DNA of 64,000 nucleotides from Maribacter polysaccharolyticus (GTDB taxonomy: Bacteria > Bacteroidota > Bacteroidia > Flavobacteriales > Flavobacteriaceae). A program made the translations under genes and the position numbers. Below the pieces are notes generated by a model, which did not search any database, was not told the DNA's origin, and saw only the letters and a list, made by a program, of their open reading frames with translations. Every line of letters begins with the position of its first letter. Position 1 is the stretch's first letter. The stretch is taken from the NCBI RefSeq assembly GCF_028882255.1, contig NZ_JARBUY010000001.1:1-64000 (forward strand). Reading direction: 5' to 3'. Positions 25,767-35,163 of the stretch are shown here, in pieces.

Positions 25767-25785
25767 ATACTAAAAAATAAAGAGC

Positions 25786-26976
25786 ATGCCTGGTTTTGAG
25801 CTTTTTGGTGAGCAAGAAAAAAAAGAAGTACAAGATGTGTTGGATTCCGGTGTCCTGATGCGTTATGGTTTTGACGGAATGCGGCAAGGCCATTGGAAGG
25901 CAAGGGAGATGGAGACGGCATTAAGGGCTCGTATGGATACTAAATACGCCCATTTGGTCAGTAGCGGTACCGCTGCGTTAACCGTTGCTTTGGCAAGTGC
26001 AGGGGTTGGGGCAGGGGACGAGGTCATACTACCTACATTTACTTTTGTAGCCAGTTTTGAAGCGGTTTTGGCCTTAGGGGCCATTCCTATTTTGGCAGAT
26101 ATCGATGCTACCTTGACGCTGGATCCCCAAGCGGTTGAAAAAGCCGTGACCCATAAGACCAAGGTGGTAATGCCCGTGCATATGTGTGGTTCAATGGCCG
26201 ATTTGGAGCCATTGAAGACCATCTGTGACAACCATGGATTAGTGTTGTTGGAAGATGCCTGTCAGGCCATCGGGGGGAGTTATAAAGGGAAACCACTTGG
26301 AAGTTTCGGGGATTTAGGTTGTTTTTCTTTTGATTACGTAAAGACGATTACCTGTGGGGAAGGGGGCGCCTTGATCACGAACAACGAAAAGTATTATCTG
26401 AATGCGGATCATTATTCCGATCATGGCCATGACCATTTGGGAACTGACCGGGGGGCAGAAACACATCCCTTTTTAGGCTATAACTACCGCATTTCGGAAC
26501 TTCATGCCGCTACCGGACTTGCGCAATTAAGGCGATTGGATGAATTCCTGGAAATTCAGGAACGTAATTACACCGTAATAAGAAAGGCCTTGGAACCCAT
26601 TGATGGGATTACTTTTAGGACCGTTCCAGAAGGTGGGGTTGAAAATTATTCTTTTCTCAGTTTTTTGCTATCTACCGAGGAAAAAACAAGATCTTCCCAT
26701 AAAGGACTTAATGCTGCCGGTGTAGATGGCTGTTTTTATTGGTTTGACAACAATTGGCATTATTACCGTAAATGGGAACACTTGACCCATAAAAAATCTT
26801 TGGGCAATTTATCCCAAGAGGTAAAAGAACGATTACCCGATTATTCCCAAGCCGATTTTTCAAAATCGGACCATTGGATTTCCCGTACGATTTCCTGCCT
26901 AATCAAATTAAGCTGGACCGAGGAGGAAGTCAGGGAACGGGCGAAAAAAATGGCTGCGGTTTTAAGCGCTCTATAG
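25786..26976 (+). CDS. DegT/DnrJ/EryC1/StrS-family PLP-dependent aminotransferase
   Basis: The protein has 396 residues. The fold-type I features are visible: VSSGTAALTVAL (PLP phosphate region), PTFTFVAS, VLLEDACQAIG (cofactor Asp), and the PLP lysine in SFDYVKTITCGEGG. The family usually transaminates keto sugars for cell-surface polysaccharides or natural products, but no sugar genes are nearby. The C-terminal part (DNNWHYYRKWEH) is less typical, so another amine acceptor is possible. It ends 6 bp from the convergent ribBA gene. Confidence 0.85.
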   Translation: MPGFELFGEQEKKEVQDVLDSGVLMRYGFDGMRQGHWKAREMETALRARMDTKYAHLVSSGTAALTVALASAGVGAGDEVILPTFTFVASFEAVLALGAIPILADIDATLTLDPQAVEKAVTHKTKVVMPVHMCGSMADLEPLKTICDNHGLVLLEDACQAIGGSYKGKPLGSFGDLGCFSFDYVKTITCGEGGALITNNEKYYLNADHYSDHGHDHLGTDRGAETHPFLGYNYRISELHAATGLAQLRRLDEFLEIQERNYTVIRKALEPIDGITFRTVPEGGVENYSFLSFLLSTEEKTRSSHKGLNAAGVDGCFYWFDNNWHYYRKWEHLTHKKSLGNLSQEVKERLPDYSQADFSKSDHWISRTISCLIKLSWTEEEVRERAKKMAAVLSAL

Positions 26977-26982
26977 AAATCC

Positions 26983-28122
26983 CTAGTAGTTGACGTAATC
27001 CACGATTTCAAGGCCATATCCTACAATACCGACCCTTTTGGTTTGTTGGGTATTGGTCAATAGTCTTATTTTGGCAATTTTGAGATCGTGTAGGATCTGT
27101 GCTCCCACACCAAAGTCCCTCGCATCCATTTCAATTTTGGGGGCTTCAAAGACACCTTCGGATTGTAATTTTTTCAATTCGGACAATCTTTTTAGAAGAT
27201 TCAAGGATTGGGTCTCCTGGTTAATGAAGACAAAAACACCTTTTTCAGCTTCATTGATCGCCTTGAACATCTGTTGTAATTTCTTGTCAGGGTTGGAGGT
27301 CAAGGTACCTAGGATGTCGTTGTTCACCAAAGTGGCATTAATACGGGTCAAAATAGGTTCGCCCAACTCCCAGTCTCCTTTGGTCAAGGCGATATGGATC
27401 TGGTTGTTCGTCGTTTGTTGATAGGCATGAAGCCTGAATTTTCCAAATCGGGTAGTAATTTCAAAGTCCTCCTTCTTTTCGATTAGGCTATCGTGTTCCA
27501 TACGATAGGCAACAAGATCTTCTATCGTTATGATCTTTAAATCGAATTTCTTGGCTACTTCGGCCAATTGCGGTAATCTGGCCATCGTACCATCCTCGTT
27601 GAGTATTTCAACCAAGATACCTGCAGGTTCTGCCCCTGCCAATCGGGCCAAATCTATCGCTGCTTCGGTGTGGCCTGTTCTACGGAGTACGCCTCCATTT
27701 CTTGCCCTTAAGGGAAAAATATGGCCAGGGCGTCCTAAATCATGTGGTTTGGTCGATTTATCGACTAAGGACAATATTGTTTTTGAACGGTCATGTACCG
27801 AAATACCCGTAGTACAACCATGCCCGATTAAATCCACGGAAACCGTGAACGGGGTTTGGTGCAATACGGTATTGTTCTGCACCATCATATTCAGATCCAG
27901 TTCGTTACAGCGATCCTCTGTCAGTGGGGCACAGATCAGGCCTCGGCCATGTTGGGCCATGAAGTTGATCATTTCAGGGGTTACCTTTTCGGCAGCAGCT
28001 ATAAAATCCCCTTCATTTTCGCGATTCTCATCATCCACAACAATGATGACCTCTCCTTTTCGGATAGAATCAATCGCCTCTTCTATCGTATTCAATTGTA
28101 TGTTGTTCTTTAATTCGATCAT
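26983..28122 (-). CDS. ribB: Riboflavin biosynthesis RibBA-type protein with degenerate RibA half
   Basis: The protein has 379 residues. Residues 1-205 are a complete 3,4-dihydroxy-2-butanone 4-phosphate synthase (DDENRENEGDF, QHGRGLICAP, TGISVHDRS, RRTGHTEA), which converts ribulose 5-phosphate. Residues 206-379 are laid out like GTP cyclohydrolase II, with DARDFGVGAQIL near the end, but the three zinc-binding cysteines are absent (no GxxxCDC-type motif). The second half is therefore probably inactive as a cyclohydrolase, and a separate RibA is needed elsewhere. It is the last gene of the ftsK-lolA-lptF/G run. Confidence 0.9.
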   Translation of the reverse strand: MIELKNNIQLNTIEEAIDSIRKGEVIIVVDDENRENEGDFIAAAEKVTPEMINFMAQHGRGLICAPLTEDRCNELDLNMMVQNNTVLHQTPFTVSVDLIGHGCTTGISVHDRSKTILSLVDKSTKPHDLGRPGHIFPLRARNGGVLRRTGHTEAAIDLARLAGAEPAGILVEILNEDGTMARLPQLAEVAKKFDLKIITIEDLVAYRMEHDSLIEKKEDFEITTRFGKFRLHAYQQTTNNQIHIALTKGDWELGEPILTRINATLVNNDILGTLTSNPDKKLQQMFKAINEAEKGVFVFINQETQSLNLLKRLSELKKLQSEGVFEAPKIEMDARDFGVGAQILHDLKIAKIRLLTNTQQTKRVGIVGYGLEIVDYVNY

Positions 28123-29615
28123 TATGTCGTAATTGATTTTTTCTTTTTAAATACCTTTTGAAAAAATTCAGTGATTCCATCAAAATTCATCAATCCCCTG
28201 TCCGCGGTCGCCCTTTTTGTCAAAACAATAGACAAAGGTAACATTATCAGGGTAGATAACCATGCCCCTAAGATGGGATGGATTTCATTTTTCTTTGCAT
28301 AATTCTCTGCAAATACCCCAATAAAGTAATACGTAAGGAATAAAATGATGGCAATTACCATGGGAAGTCCGATACCTCCTTTACGGATGATCGCACCCAA
28401 TGGCGCCCCGACAAAAAACAGGATAATACAGGATAGGGCCAAGGCGAACTTTTTATGTAAAGCCAAAATATGCCTATTGTGGATTTCATAACGCTTGCCC
28501 AGCTCGGTCTTTTTCCCTTGTACCGAGGTAACGATATTCGTCATATTCGTTGACGCCGATGCTATTAGCTGTACTTTCTGCCATTCTGGAAATAGGTTGA
28601 TGACATCCCTCACGGTTTTTACACTGTCCTTGAACAAGGTGTCCTTAGGGGTTTTGACCAAGGGCTGTTTTTTTTCCTTGGCACGTCTTATCGAATCTTT
28701 TCGGTGGCCGGCAAAGGCACCCACCCTGGTTTGGATGTTTTTGGAAAAAGCACCTACGATCCTAAGGTTTTCTTGGTTCAAGGAGTCTATGTCCGTTCTT
28801 AACCGGGATACGTTCTTCATTTTTTCGGTACTGATATCGCGCTCTTCTTCCATATCCACATTGTTGAATTCGGAAAGGTCGATATTCATCGTGTAGGTTT
28901 CGAAATCGGCATTGGCAAAAGGGTATTTGTTCTTGCCTTTGGTGGTACTCCGTTCCAAATCGCGGTAATAATGGCCGTCATAAAGAACCAACTGCAGTAT
29001 ATCGGAAGTCTCGCTACTTTTCAGTTCTCCTGTTTTTGCCTTTATTACGGTCGAATTTACTTTAGTCTTCGTCTTAAGATGAATGGTGACATTTTCCAGA
29101 AAACGATCGTTCTCTCCGTATTTACGATCCACTTTTATATTCATGTCGGCCCCTTCAAAATCACTGAAGACCCCTTCAACAATGGCAACAGCGGGTTTTA
29201 CCTTGGCTATATTCCGTCGTAAATTGTATATTTTCTGTTCCGAGGCGGGTATTACGTCATTGGCGAAATAAAAGGTGACCACCCCAAGGAAGACAATAAA
29301 GACAATAAGACTCAACATGGCCCGCTGTAAGGAAATCCCAGAGGCTTTCATTGCCGCGAACTCGTAATTTTCAGCTAAATTCCCAAAGGTAAGTATGGAC
29401 GAGAGTAGAACGGTAAGTGGTAATACCTTTTCGGTCAGGTTAGGCATGAGATAAAACAAGAACTTGCCTATAATTATGATATCCAGTCCTTTTCCGGCCA
29501 AATCATCGATAAAAAGCCATATCGTTTGGAATATGAAGATGAACATCAATATCACAAACGAACTGAAAAAGTTAAATAGGAATCTCGATAAAATATACCG
29601 GTCTAGTATTCTCAA
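28122..29615 (-). CDS. LptF/LptG-family permease of the lipopolysaccharide export complex
   Basis: The protein has 497 residues, with three hydrophobic helices at the N-terminus (about 10-120), a long periplasmic beta-jellyroll and three helices at the C-terminus (about 395-475), the YjgP/YjgQ plan. It works with LptB to extract LPS from the inner membrane. The periplasmic part is longer than in E. coli and contains a polar insert (about 255-325), as is usual in Bacteroidota. It overlaps the ribBA start by one base. Confidence 0.9.
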   Translation of the reverse strand: MRILDRYILSRFLFNFFSSFVILMFIFIFQTIWLFIDDLAGKGLDIIIIGKFLFYLMPNLTEKVLPLTVLLSSILTFGNLAENYEFAAMKASGISLQRAMLSLIVFIVFLGVVTFYFANDVIPASEQKIYNLRRNIAKVKPAVAIVEGVFSDFEGADMNIKVDRKYGENDRFLENVTIHLKTKTKVNSTVIKAKTGELKSSETSDILQLVLYDGHYYRDLERSTTKGKNKYPFANADFETYTMNIDLSEFNNVDMEEERDISTEKMKNVSRLRTDIDSLNQENLRIVGAFSKNIQTRVGAFAGHRKDSIRRAKEKKQPLVKTPKDTLFKDSVKTVRDVINLFPEWQKVQLIASASTNMTNIVTSVQGKKTELGKRYEIHNRHILALHKKFALALSCIILFFVGAPLGAIIRKGGIGLPMVIAIILFLTYYFIGVFAENYAKKNEIHPILGAWLSTLIMLPLSIVLTKRATADRGLMNFDGITEFFQKVFKKKKSITT

Positions 29616-29771
29616 TGTAATAATGTTAATTTAAAAAAACTACGGACAGTACCCATATAACCCGTGCCGATCCATGGTTCAAAAATAATCAATTACGTGG
29701 GTCTTTCTTTTCTTTTTCCAAGGGAATCCGAAATAGGGAAGAGCCTTCACGCATTACATGTACCACCCACA

Positions 29772-30416
29772 TTAGTTTCGGATAATGTAATAACCTTCAT
29801 CCTTATACTTGTTTTCATTAAAGGTAAATAAGGTTTTGGACAATGGTTGGTTTGTTTTAAAAGAATTAACGGTTATGGTGGTCATTGTACCGTTTTTACC
29901 CGTTTCGATGACTTTGTATATGTTTTTGGTCTCCGAATCTATGCCCAATAAAATGGATTTTATTTCGGTATGGGTATCAATGGGCGTCAATTTGATGAAT
30001 TGTATCTTTCTGCCTTGTACGTTCTGTTCAATGTCCCATTGATAGGTGTGGCCTTCCCTGTAGAAAGTCAACATTTTGGATGGGGTCACCGTATCTTCAT
30101 CATTTGATTTGTCCTCGATGGTAACTTCTTCATTTTCAGGAACAATGGTGTATACTTTATGACCGTCATATAATTGCCTCGCACCAAAGAAATTAGCGAG
30201 GTATTTGTCCCCTTGCATGGTAACGTCTCCCCTGGTTTCATTGGTGATACCGGCTTCCTTGTTATTGAGCACATATTTAAAGTCTATAAAAATATTGTCA
30301 TAGCTTTCCACCTTGTTGTAAACTTCGTCCAATAAAGCCTTTGCCTTTGTTGAATTTTGGGCATTGGAAACATTCAAGGCTAAGAAAGTAACTGCAATTA
30401 AAAATATTTTTTTCAT
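29772..30416 (-). CDS. LolA-like outer-membrane lipoprotein carrier
   Basis: The protein has 214 residues, with a signal peptide (MKKIFLIAVTFLALNVSNA) and a half-barrel domain with the LolA-type segments KALLDEVYNKVESYDNIFID and TRGDVTMQGDKYLANF. It carries lipoproteins, or related hydrophobic cargo, through the periplasm. It lies 5 bp after ftsK, an arrangement common in Flavobacteriia. Confidence 0.85.
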   Translation of the reverse strand: MKKIFLIAVTFLALNVSNAQNSTKAKALLDEVYNKVESYDNIFIDFKYVLNNKEAGITNETRGDVTMQGDKYLANFFGARQLYDGHKVYTIVPENEEVTIEDKSNDEDTVTPSKMLTFYREGHTYQWDIEQNVQGRKIQFIKLTPIDTHTEIKSILLGIDSETKNIYKVIETGKNGTMTTITVNSFKTNQPLSKTLFTFNENKYKDEGYYIIRN

Positions 30417-30421
30417 TTAAT

Positions 30422-32791
30422 TTATTTTGACTCGTTATTCAATAATTGTTCTAAAGCAATAATATCGGGCACCAATACCTGTCTCGCTTTGCTACCTTCG
30501 AACGGACCCACGATACCTGCGGACTCCAGTTGGTCAATGATACGGCCTGCTCGGTTGTATCCCAACTTGAGTTTTCGTTGCAAGAGTGATGCCGATCCCT
30601 GTTGGGCGATGACGATCACTTCGGCAGCTTCCCGGAACATGTTGTCCCTTTCGCTTATTTCATAATCAATACTTGTGCCAGAATCCTCGCCAACGTATTC
30701 CGGTAATTCGTGTGCCTGGGGATATGCCCGCTGCGACCCTATGAATTCGGTTATTTTTTCGACTTCAGGAGTGTCAACGAAAGCACATTGTATACGTGTG
30801 ACTTCATTGCCTTGCGTAAACAGCATATCACCGCGCCCGATCAACTGATCGGCTCCCTGTGCGTCCAAAATGGTTCTGGAATCGATCTTCGAGGTTACCC
30901 TAAATGCGATACGTGCCGGGAAATTCGCCTTTATAAGTCCGGTAATCACATTTACCGACGGTCTTTGTGTCGCAATGATCAAATGGATGCCTATTGCCCT
31001 TGCCAATTGTGCCAAACGCGCAATGGGGGTTTCTACTTCCTTACCGGCGGTCATGATCAAATCGGCAAACTCATCAATGACCAAAATAATATAAGGTAAA
31101 AACTTATGACCGTCATTGGGGTTCAATTTACGGGCCTTGAATTTGGCATTGTATTCCTTGATGTTTCTGACCATGGCCAATTTCAACAGCTCGTATCGAT
31201 TGTCCATTTCGATACAAAGGGAATTCAAGGTGTTGATGACCTTCGTATTGTCGGTAATGATGGCTTCGTCCGAATCGGGGAGTTTGGCTAGGAAATGGCG
31301 TTCTATCTTATTATAAAGGGTGAGTTCTACCTTCTTAGGGTCAACTAAAATGAATTTGACCTCGGCAGGATGTTTTTTGTAGAGTAGGGAGGTGATAACG
31401 GCATTCAACCCTACCGATTTACCTTGGCCAGTGGCACCTGCCATTAACAAATGGGGCATTTTGGCCAAATCTACCACAAAGGTCTCGTTGCTAATGGTCT
31501 TACCGAAGGCGATGGGCAATTGCATTTCCGCCTTTTGGAATTTACTGGAGGCTATGACCGAACGCATCGATACAACCGTAGCATTTTTATTGGGCACTTC
31601 AATACCGATGGTCCCTTTTCCTGGGATGGGGGCAATGATCCTGATTCCCAAAGCAGCCAATGACAAGGCGATATCGTCCTCAAGGTTCTTTATCCTTGAA
31701 ATACGAACCCCGGCTTCGGGTACGATTTCATATAGGGTGACCGTAGGGCCAATGGTCGCCTTAATTTGGGCGATCCCTATTTTGTAATTCTTTAGGGTCT
31801 CTACGATTTTATTCTTGTTCTCCTCAAGTTCTTCTTGGTTGATGGTGATACCCCCTGTGGAACCGTGTTGTACCAAGAGGTCTATGGTAGGGAATTTATA
31901 ATTTCCCAATTCCAACGTTGGATCGAATTCCCCAAAATCATCGACCAATTTATTCGCGAGAATGTCTGTTTCTTCTTGCTCTTCAACGATTTTTTCGACC
32001 TCCATGGTCACGATTTCCTTTTCAGCCTCCTCTTCCTTGGGTATATTGACCTCAAAATCATCGATAACAGGTTCTTCTTTTTCCAAGGGGGGGATATCCT
32101 CTTTATGCGTATAGGTGTCTATGACGATGGGTGTATCGTCCTCTTTTTCCATGATTACGGAATCATCCGTAATTGTAGGGCTGTTGAATTCCGAGGCGAT
32201 CGAAGCTTTTTTGGATTGAAAATACCCGATAAGATCTTCGGGCGTAAAATGGAACAATCGGACCAAAATAAAGATCAAACCGAACACCAAGAGCAATAGC
32301 ACTCCTATTTTACCGGCATAATCCTGTAGAAAATCATTCATTTCATATCCTACCAGGCCACCCAACAGTGGTCGGCTAACGGCAAAGAAACCAAGGGAAA
32401 TCGAAATCCAGAGGACGAAAATCAATCCCCAGATCCATTTCTTGAGCAACCCCGGGCCTTTTAAACCAAGGAACATGTAAAGACCGGTATACCCCAGTAA
32501 GAAAGGGAATATCAATGATGCCAATCCAAAACCTTTGTACATGAACCAGTGGCTCACACTTGCTCCGAATTTGTTCAATAGGTTTTTGGCCTGTTCATTG
32601 CGATCGGCAAACTCGGTCAGCAAACTTTGATCGTCTTGCCAAGTAAAATAAAACGAGACAAACGAAAAGAACAATGCGATGCTGAAAAGCGTCAGAAGGC
32701 TTCCCAGTATAATCTTATTTTGTTTGGATAACTTTAAAAACCAGCCCTTTTTTGGACTCTTTGGCTTTGATTTTCTCCCTTTTTTTGCCAT
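30422..32791 (-). CDS. ftsK: DNA translocase FtsK/SpoIIIE
   Basis: The protein has 789 residues: four N-terminal transmembrane helices (about 25-185), an acidic linker rich in Glu and Asp (about 190-290), the alpha and beta motor domains with Walker A GATGQGKSVGLN and Walker B LVIDEFADL, and a C-terminal winged-helix gamma domain (about 725-785). It pumps chromosome ends through the division septum and activates dimer resolution. It heads the lolA-lptF/G-ribBA transcript. Confidence 0.95.
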   Translation of the reverse strand: MAKKGRKSKPKSPKKGWFLKLSKQNKIILGSLLTLFSIALFFSFVSFYFTWQDDQSLLTEFADRNEQAKNLLNKFGASVSHWFMYKGFGLASLIFPFLLGYTGLYMFLGLKGPGLLKKWIWGLIFVLWISISLGFFAVSRPLLGGLVGYEMNDFLQDYAGKIGVLLLLVFGLIFILVRLFHFTPEDLIGYFQSKKASIASEFNSPTITDDSVIMEKEDDTPIVIDTYTHKEDIPPLEKEEPVIDDFEVNIPKEEEAEKEIVTMEVEKIVEEQEETDILANKLVDDFGEFDPTLELGNYKFPTIDLLVQHGSTGGITINQEELEENKNKIVETLKNYKIGIAQIKATIGPTVTLYEIVPEAGVRISRIKNLEDDIALSLAALGIRIIAPIPGKGTIGIEVPNKNATVVSMRSVIASSKFQKAEMQLPIAFGKTISNETFVVDLAKMPHLLMAGATGQGKSVGLNAVITSLLYKKHPAEVKFILVDPKKVELTLYNKIERHFLAKLPDSDEAIITDNTKVINTLNSLCIEMDNRYELLKLAMVRNIKEYNAKFKARKLNPNDGHKFLPYIILVIDEFADLIMTAGKEVETPIARLAQLARAIGIHLIIATQRPSVNVITGLIKANFPARIAFRVTSKIDSRTILDAQGADQLIGRGDMLFTQGNEVTRIQCAFVDTPEVEKITEFIGSQRAYPQAHELPEYVGEDSGTSIDYEISERDNMFREAAEVIVIAQQGSASLLQRKLKLGYNRAGRIIDQLESAGIVGPFEGSKARQVLVPDIIALEQLLNNESK

Positions 32792-32811
32792 TAATAGATG
32801 TATTCTAGGCG

Positions 32812-32840
32812 CAAAAATACAAATTTACAACCTAAGCCAA
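32812..32840 (-). promoter_or_regulatory. Putative promoter of the ftsK transcript
   Basis: On the minus strand TTG (32838-32840), 18 bases, then TATTTTTG (32812-32819) match the TTG / TAnnTTTG promoter. The ATG of ftsK lies 21 bases further on. Confidence 0.6.
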
Positions 32841-32854
32841 AGCTAGGAGTGTTT

Positions 32855-33220
32855 TTAAAAAAATTTAGGGATATAGATGATCAATCCGATGATACTGGCA
32901 CCTATGGAGACAAGCATGACCGCACCGGCTGAAATATCCTTTATAAAACCGATTTTATGATCATACCCGGGTTTTACGAAATCGGACAACTTTTCAACCG
33001 CAGTATTCAGCCCTTCTATGCCCAAAACCATTGAAATGGCAAAAATCTGAAAGATCCATTCGGTTGCCGATATGTTAAAATAGAATCCGCCGGCGGTAAC
33101 CACCAAAGCGATGAACACCTGGATTTTTATACTGGCTTCCGTTTTTATCAAAAGCAGCGCCCCTTTTAGGGCAATACCCACACTGCGGATTCTATTTTGA
33201 AGAAATGATTCCTTAGGCAT
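32855..33220 (-). CDS. dgkA: Diacylglycerol/undecaprenol kinase (DgkA family)
   Basis: The protein has 121 residues and three transmembrane helices. The family signature is clear: an N-terminal amphipathic helix (RIRSVGIALKGALLLIKTE), GIEGLNTAVEKLSDF and KDISAGAVMLVSIGA. It phosphorylates diacylglycerol or undecaprenol in the inner membrane for lipid recycling. Its start overlaps the end of tpx by 8 bp, so it probably belongs to that transcript. Confidence 0.9.
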   Translation of the reverse strand: MPKESFLQNRIRSVGIALKGALLLIKTEASIKIQVFIALVVTAGGFYFNISATEWIFQIFAISMVLGIEGLNTAVEKLSDFVKPGYDHKIGFIKDISAGAVMLVSIGASIIGLIIYIPKFF

Positions 33221-33719
33221 CCATCAAAGCTTCCAAAGCGGCTTTGTAATTGGGCTCATCAACAGTTTCAGGAACTTGCTCAGAGTAAACTACTTTGCCT
33301 TTTTCATCGACGACCACGACAGATCTGGACAATAGACCTTGCAATGGGCCATCTGTAAATTCAACCTGGTAAGCTTTTCCGAAGTTACCATCCTTATAAT
33401 CGGATAACATGACCACATTCTCTATACCCTCAGCTCCACAAAAGCGGGTTTGGGCAAAAGGAAGGTCTTTGGAAATGCAAAGTACGATGGTATTGTCCAA
33501 TTCCGCGGCTTCTTGGTTAAATTGCCTTACGGAAGCGGCGCAAGTCCCCGTATCGATACTTGGGAAAATATTAAGTACCAACTTTCGGCCTTCGTATTCC
33601 GATAAAGAACGGGTAGATAGGTCGGTTAATGTCAATTTGAACTCCGGCGCGGTACTACCATTGGATGGTAAATCGCCGAGTGTATGTATTTCATTCCCTT
33701 TTAGTGTTACTGTAGCCAT
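33213..33719 (-). CDS. tpx: Thiol peroxidase
   Basis: The protein has 168 residues in the atypical 2-Cys peroxiredoxin (Tpx) pattern: peroxidatic Cys in PSIDTGTCAASVR and resolving Cys in QTRFCGAEGI. It reduces organic peroxides with thioredoxin. It precedes dgkA. The neighbouring thioredoxin and 2-Cys peroxiredoxin genes are on the same strand beyond a terminator, making this a peroxide-defence cluster. Confidence 0.93.
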   Translation of the reverse strand: MATVTLKGNEIHTLGDLPSNGSTAPEFKLTLTDLSTRSLSEYEGRKLVLNIFPSIDTGTCAASVRQFNQEAAELDNTIVLCISKDLPFAQTRFCGAEGIENVVMLSDYKDGNFGKAYQVEFTDGPLQGLLSRSVVVVDEKGKVVYSEQVPETVDEPNYKAALEALMDA

Positions 33720-33791
33720 AATGATGTGTTTTATATGAACGGTGAAATTATAAAATATATGCCTTAAATGGAATGATTATCGCATAAAAAA

Positions 33792-33818
33792 AGTCCGTTC
33801 CCCATAAGGTCCCGGACT
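33792..33818 (-). terminator. Terminator between the thioredoxin/peroxiredoxin unit and tpx
   Basis: On the minus strand the stem AGTCCG...CGGACT (33818-33813 with 33797-33792) is followed by a run of T (complement of 33785-33791). It ends the transcript that finishes at 33849 and leaves tpx with its own promoter. Confidence 0.65.
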
Positions 33819-33848
33819 ACTTTTCCTTTTCAAAGCAATTTTTTATGA

Positions 33849-34106
33849 CTATTTGTCTATGGATCCCACGACGCGTTTCATAAACTCGTTGAGGGCTTCT
33901 TTCTTGTCTTTGCCTTCTTTGACGGCTTTGTTTACTTCAAGAGCGCCGTACATATTGGAGATGATCTCCCCGATAACATCGAGCTCCTCATCTTTTAAAG
34001 AAGGGGCTTCCGTCAAGGCTTCCAAGGTTTCAAGGGTTTCGATGATATAATCCTCATCGTTCTCCTCTATAAAACCGGTAAGGTGTTTAATTACTGGTAA
34101 CTTCAC
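33849..34106 (-). CDS. Small acidic conserved protein of unknown function
   Basis: The protein has 85 residues, all-helical and acidic, with no cysteines, signal or motif I can name. It overlaps the thioredoxin gene by 20 bp and so is coupled to it. The tight overlap argues that it is real and that it partners the thioredoxin or shares its regulation. Confidence 0.68.
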   Translation of the reverse strand: MKLPVIKHLTGFIEENDEDYIIETLETLEALTEAPSLKDEELDVIGEIISNMYGALEVNKAVKEGKDKKEALNEFMKRVVGSIDK

Positions 34107-34401
34107 TGATCAATTCTTTTAAAACGTCATATTTATTCGTCTGGACTTGGTTTTTAAACTCCCCGTTCACGAAAGTTGCGAATGTAGGAAGGTTGTCCAC
34201 ATTGGCTAATTTTCGTGATTCCGGAAATTTTTCCGCATCGGCCAAAATAAAGGTGACATCCTCGTTTACGGTAGCTTCCTTTTTGAATTTCGGTTTCATG
34301 ATACGGCAATTGCCACACCATGTAGCGGAATACTGTACAACGACGTTTTTATTTTCAGCGATAATTTCATTCAAATTATCATTTTCCAATTCTATGAGCA
34401 T
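34087..34401 (-). CDS. Thioredoxin-family protein
   Basis: From the ATG at 34401 the protein has 104 residues and begins MLIELENDNLNEI; the longer frame to 34452 adds an implausible N-terminus. The active site is WCGNC within SATWCGNCRIMKP, and the cis-proline is in DNLPTFATF. It lies 75 bp after the 2-Cys peroxiredoxin and probably reduces it, or another cytoplasmic partner. Confidence 0.88.
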   Translation of the reverse strand: MLIELENDNLNEIIAENKNVVVQYSATWCGNCRIMKPKFKKEATVNEDVTFILADAEKFPESRKLANVDNLPTFATFVNGEFKNQVQTNKYDVLKELISEVTSN

Positions 34402-34476
34402 AGGATGTTTTTTTTGGGTTGAACAAAACTTGGCAACGACCCATTCAAGCATTGGTCGTTGCCGTGATTATTTATA

Positions 34477-35121
34477 TTAGTTGGTATGTGATGCCAAGTA
34501 TTCGGCAACCCCTTTTCTATCGGCGGTCATGGCATCTTTGCCTTCTTCCCAGTTGGCAGGGCATACTTCCCCTTTTTCCTGAACATGGGTATAGGCATCG
34601 ATCAAACGCAAATATTCATTAACGTTTCTACCCAATGGCATATGGTTGATCCCTTCATGGAAAACAGTACCTTCCTCATCGATCAAATAAGTGGCCCTAT
34701 ACGTTACATTGTCGCCGTCAACGGTTACTACACCCGTTTCCTCATTGTACTGCTCATTGGTAATGTCCAATATGCCCAATGTGGATGCAAGGTTTCTGTT
34801 GCTATCGGCCAATAGGGGATAGGTAACCCCCTCAATACCACCATTGTCCCTAGCGGTGTTCAACCATGCAAAGTGAACTTCCGCAGTATCACAAGAAGCA
34901 CCGATAACCACGGTATTCCTGTCTTCAAATTTCTTCAAGGATTCTTGGAATGCCAATAATTCCGTCGGACATACAAAAGTAAAATCCTTAGGGTACCAAA
35001 AAAGCAATACTTTCTTATTGTTTTTTTGGGCCTCTTCCAAAACGTTCAATTTGAAAGTGTCACCCAAATCGTTCATTGCATTTACATCCAAATCCGGAAA
35101 TTTTTTTCCTACAAAAGCCAT
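34477..35121 (-). CDS. 2-Cys peroxiredoxin (AhpC/Prx1 type)
   Basis: The protein has 214 residues. The peroxidatic Cys is in FTFVCPTELLAF, and the resolving Cys is in the C-terminal GEVCPANW, the typical 2-Cys pair. The GASCDTAEVHFAW segment fits the AhpC/Prx1 group. It detoxifies hydrogen peroxide with a thioredoxin or AhpF-type reductase. It is the first gene of a unit with thioredoxin and a small acidic protein. Confidence 0.92.
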   Translation of the reverse strand: MAFVGKKFPDLDVNAMNDLGDTFKLNVLEEAQKNNKKVLLFWYPKDFTFVCPTELLAFQESLKKFEDRNTVVIGASCDTAEVHFAWLNTARDNGGIEGVTYPLLADSNRNLASTLGILDITNEQYNEETGVVTVDGDNVTYRATYLIDEEGTVFHEGINHMPLGRNVNEYLRLIDAYTHVQEKGEVCPANWEEGKDAMTADRKGVAEYLASHTN

Positions 35122-35155
35122 ATTCTATATAATTTAAGGTTATTGATTCTAGGTG

Positions 35156-35163
35156 CAAAATTA
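35156..35163 (-). promoter_or_regulatory. Putative -7 element of the peroxiredoxin gene
   Basis: On the minus strand this reads TAATTTTG, a TAnnTTTG match 34 bases before the ATG at 35121. No clear TTG is seen at the -33 distance. Confidence 0.45.

Noticed and set aside
26983-28122. Fully bifunctional RibBA
   Set aside because: The GTP cyclohydrolase II half has no zinc-binding cysteines, so only the RibB activity is supported.
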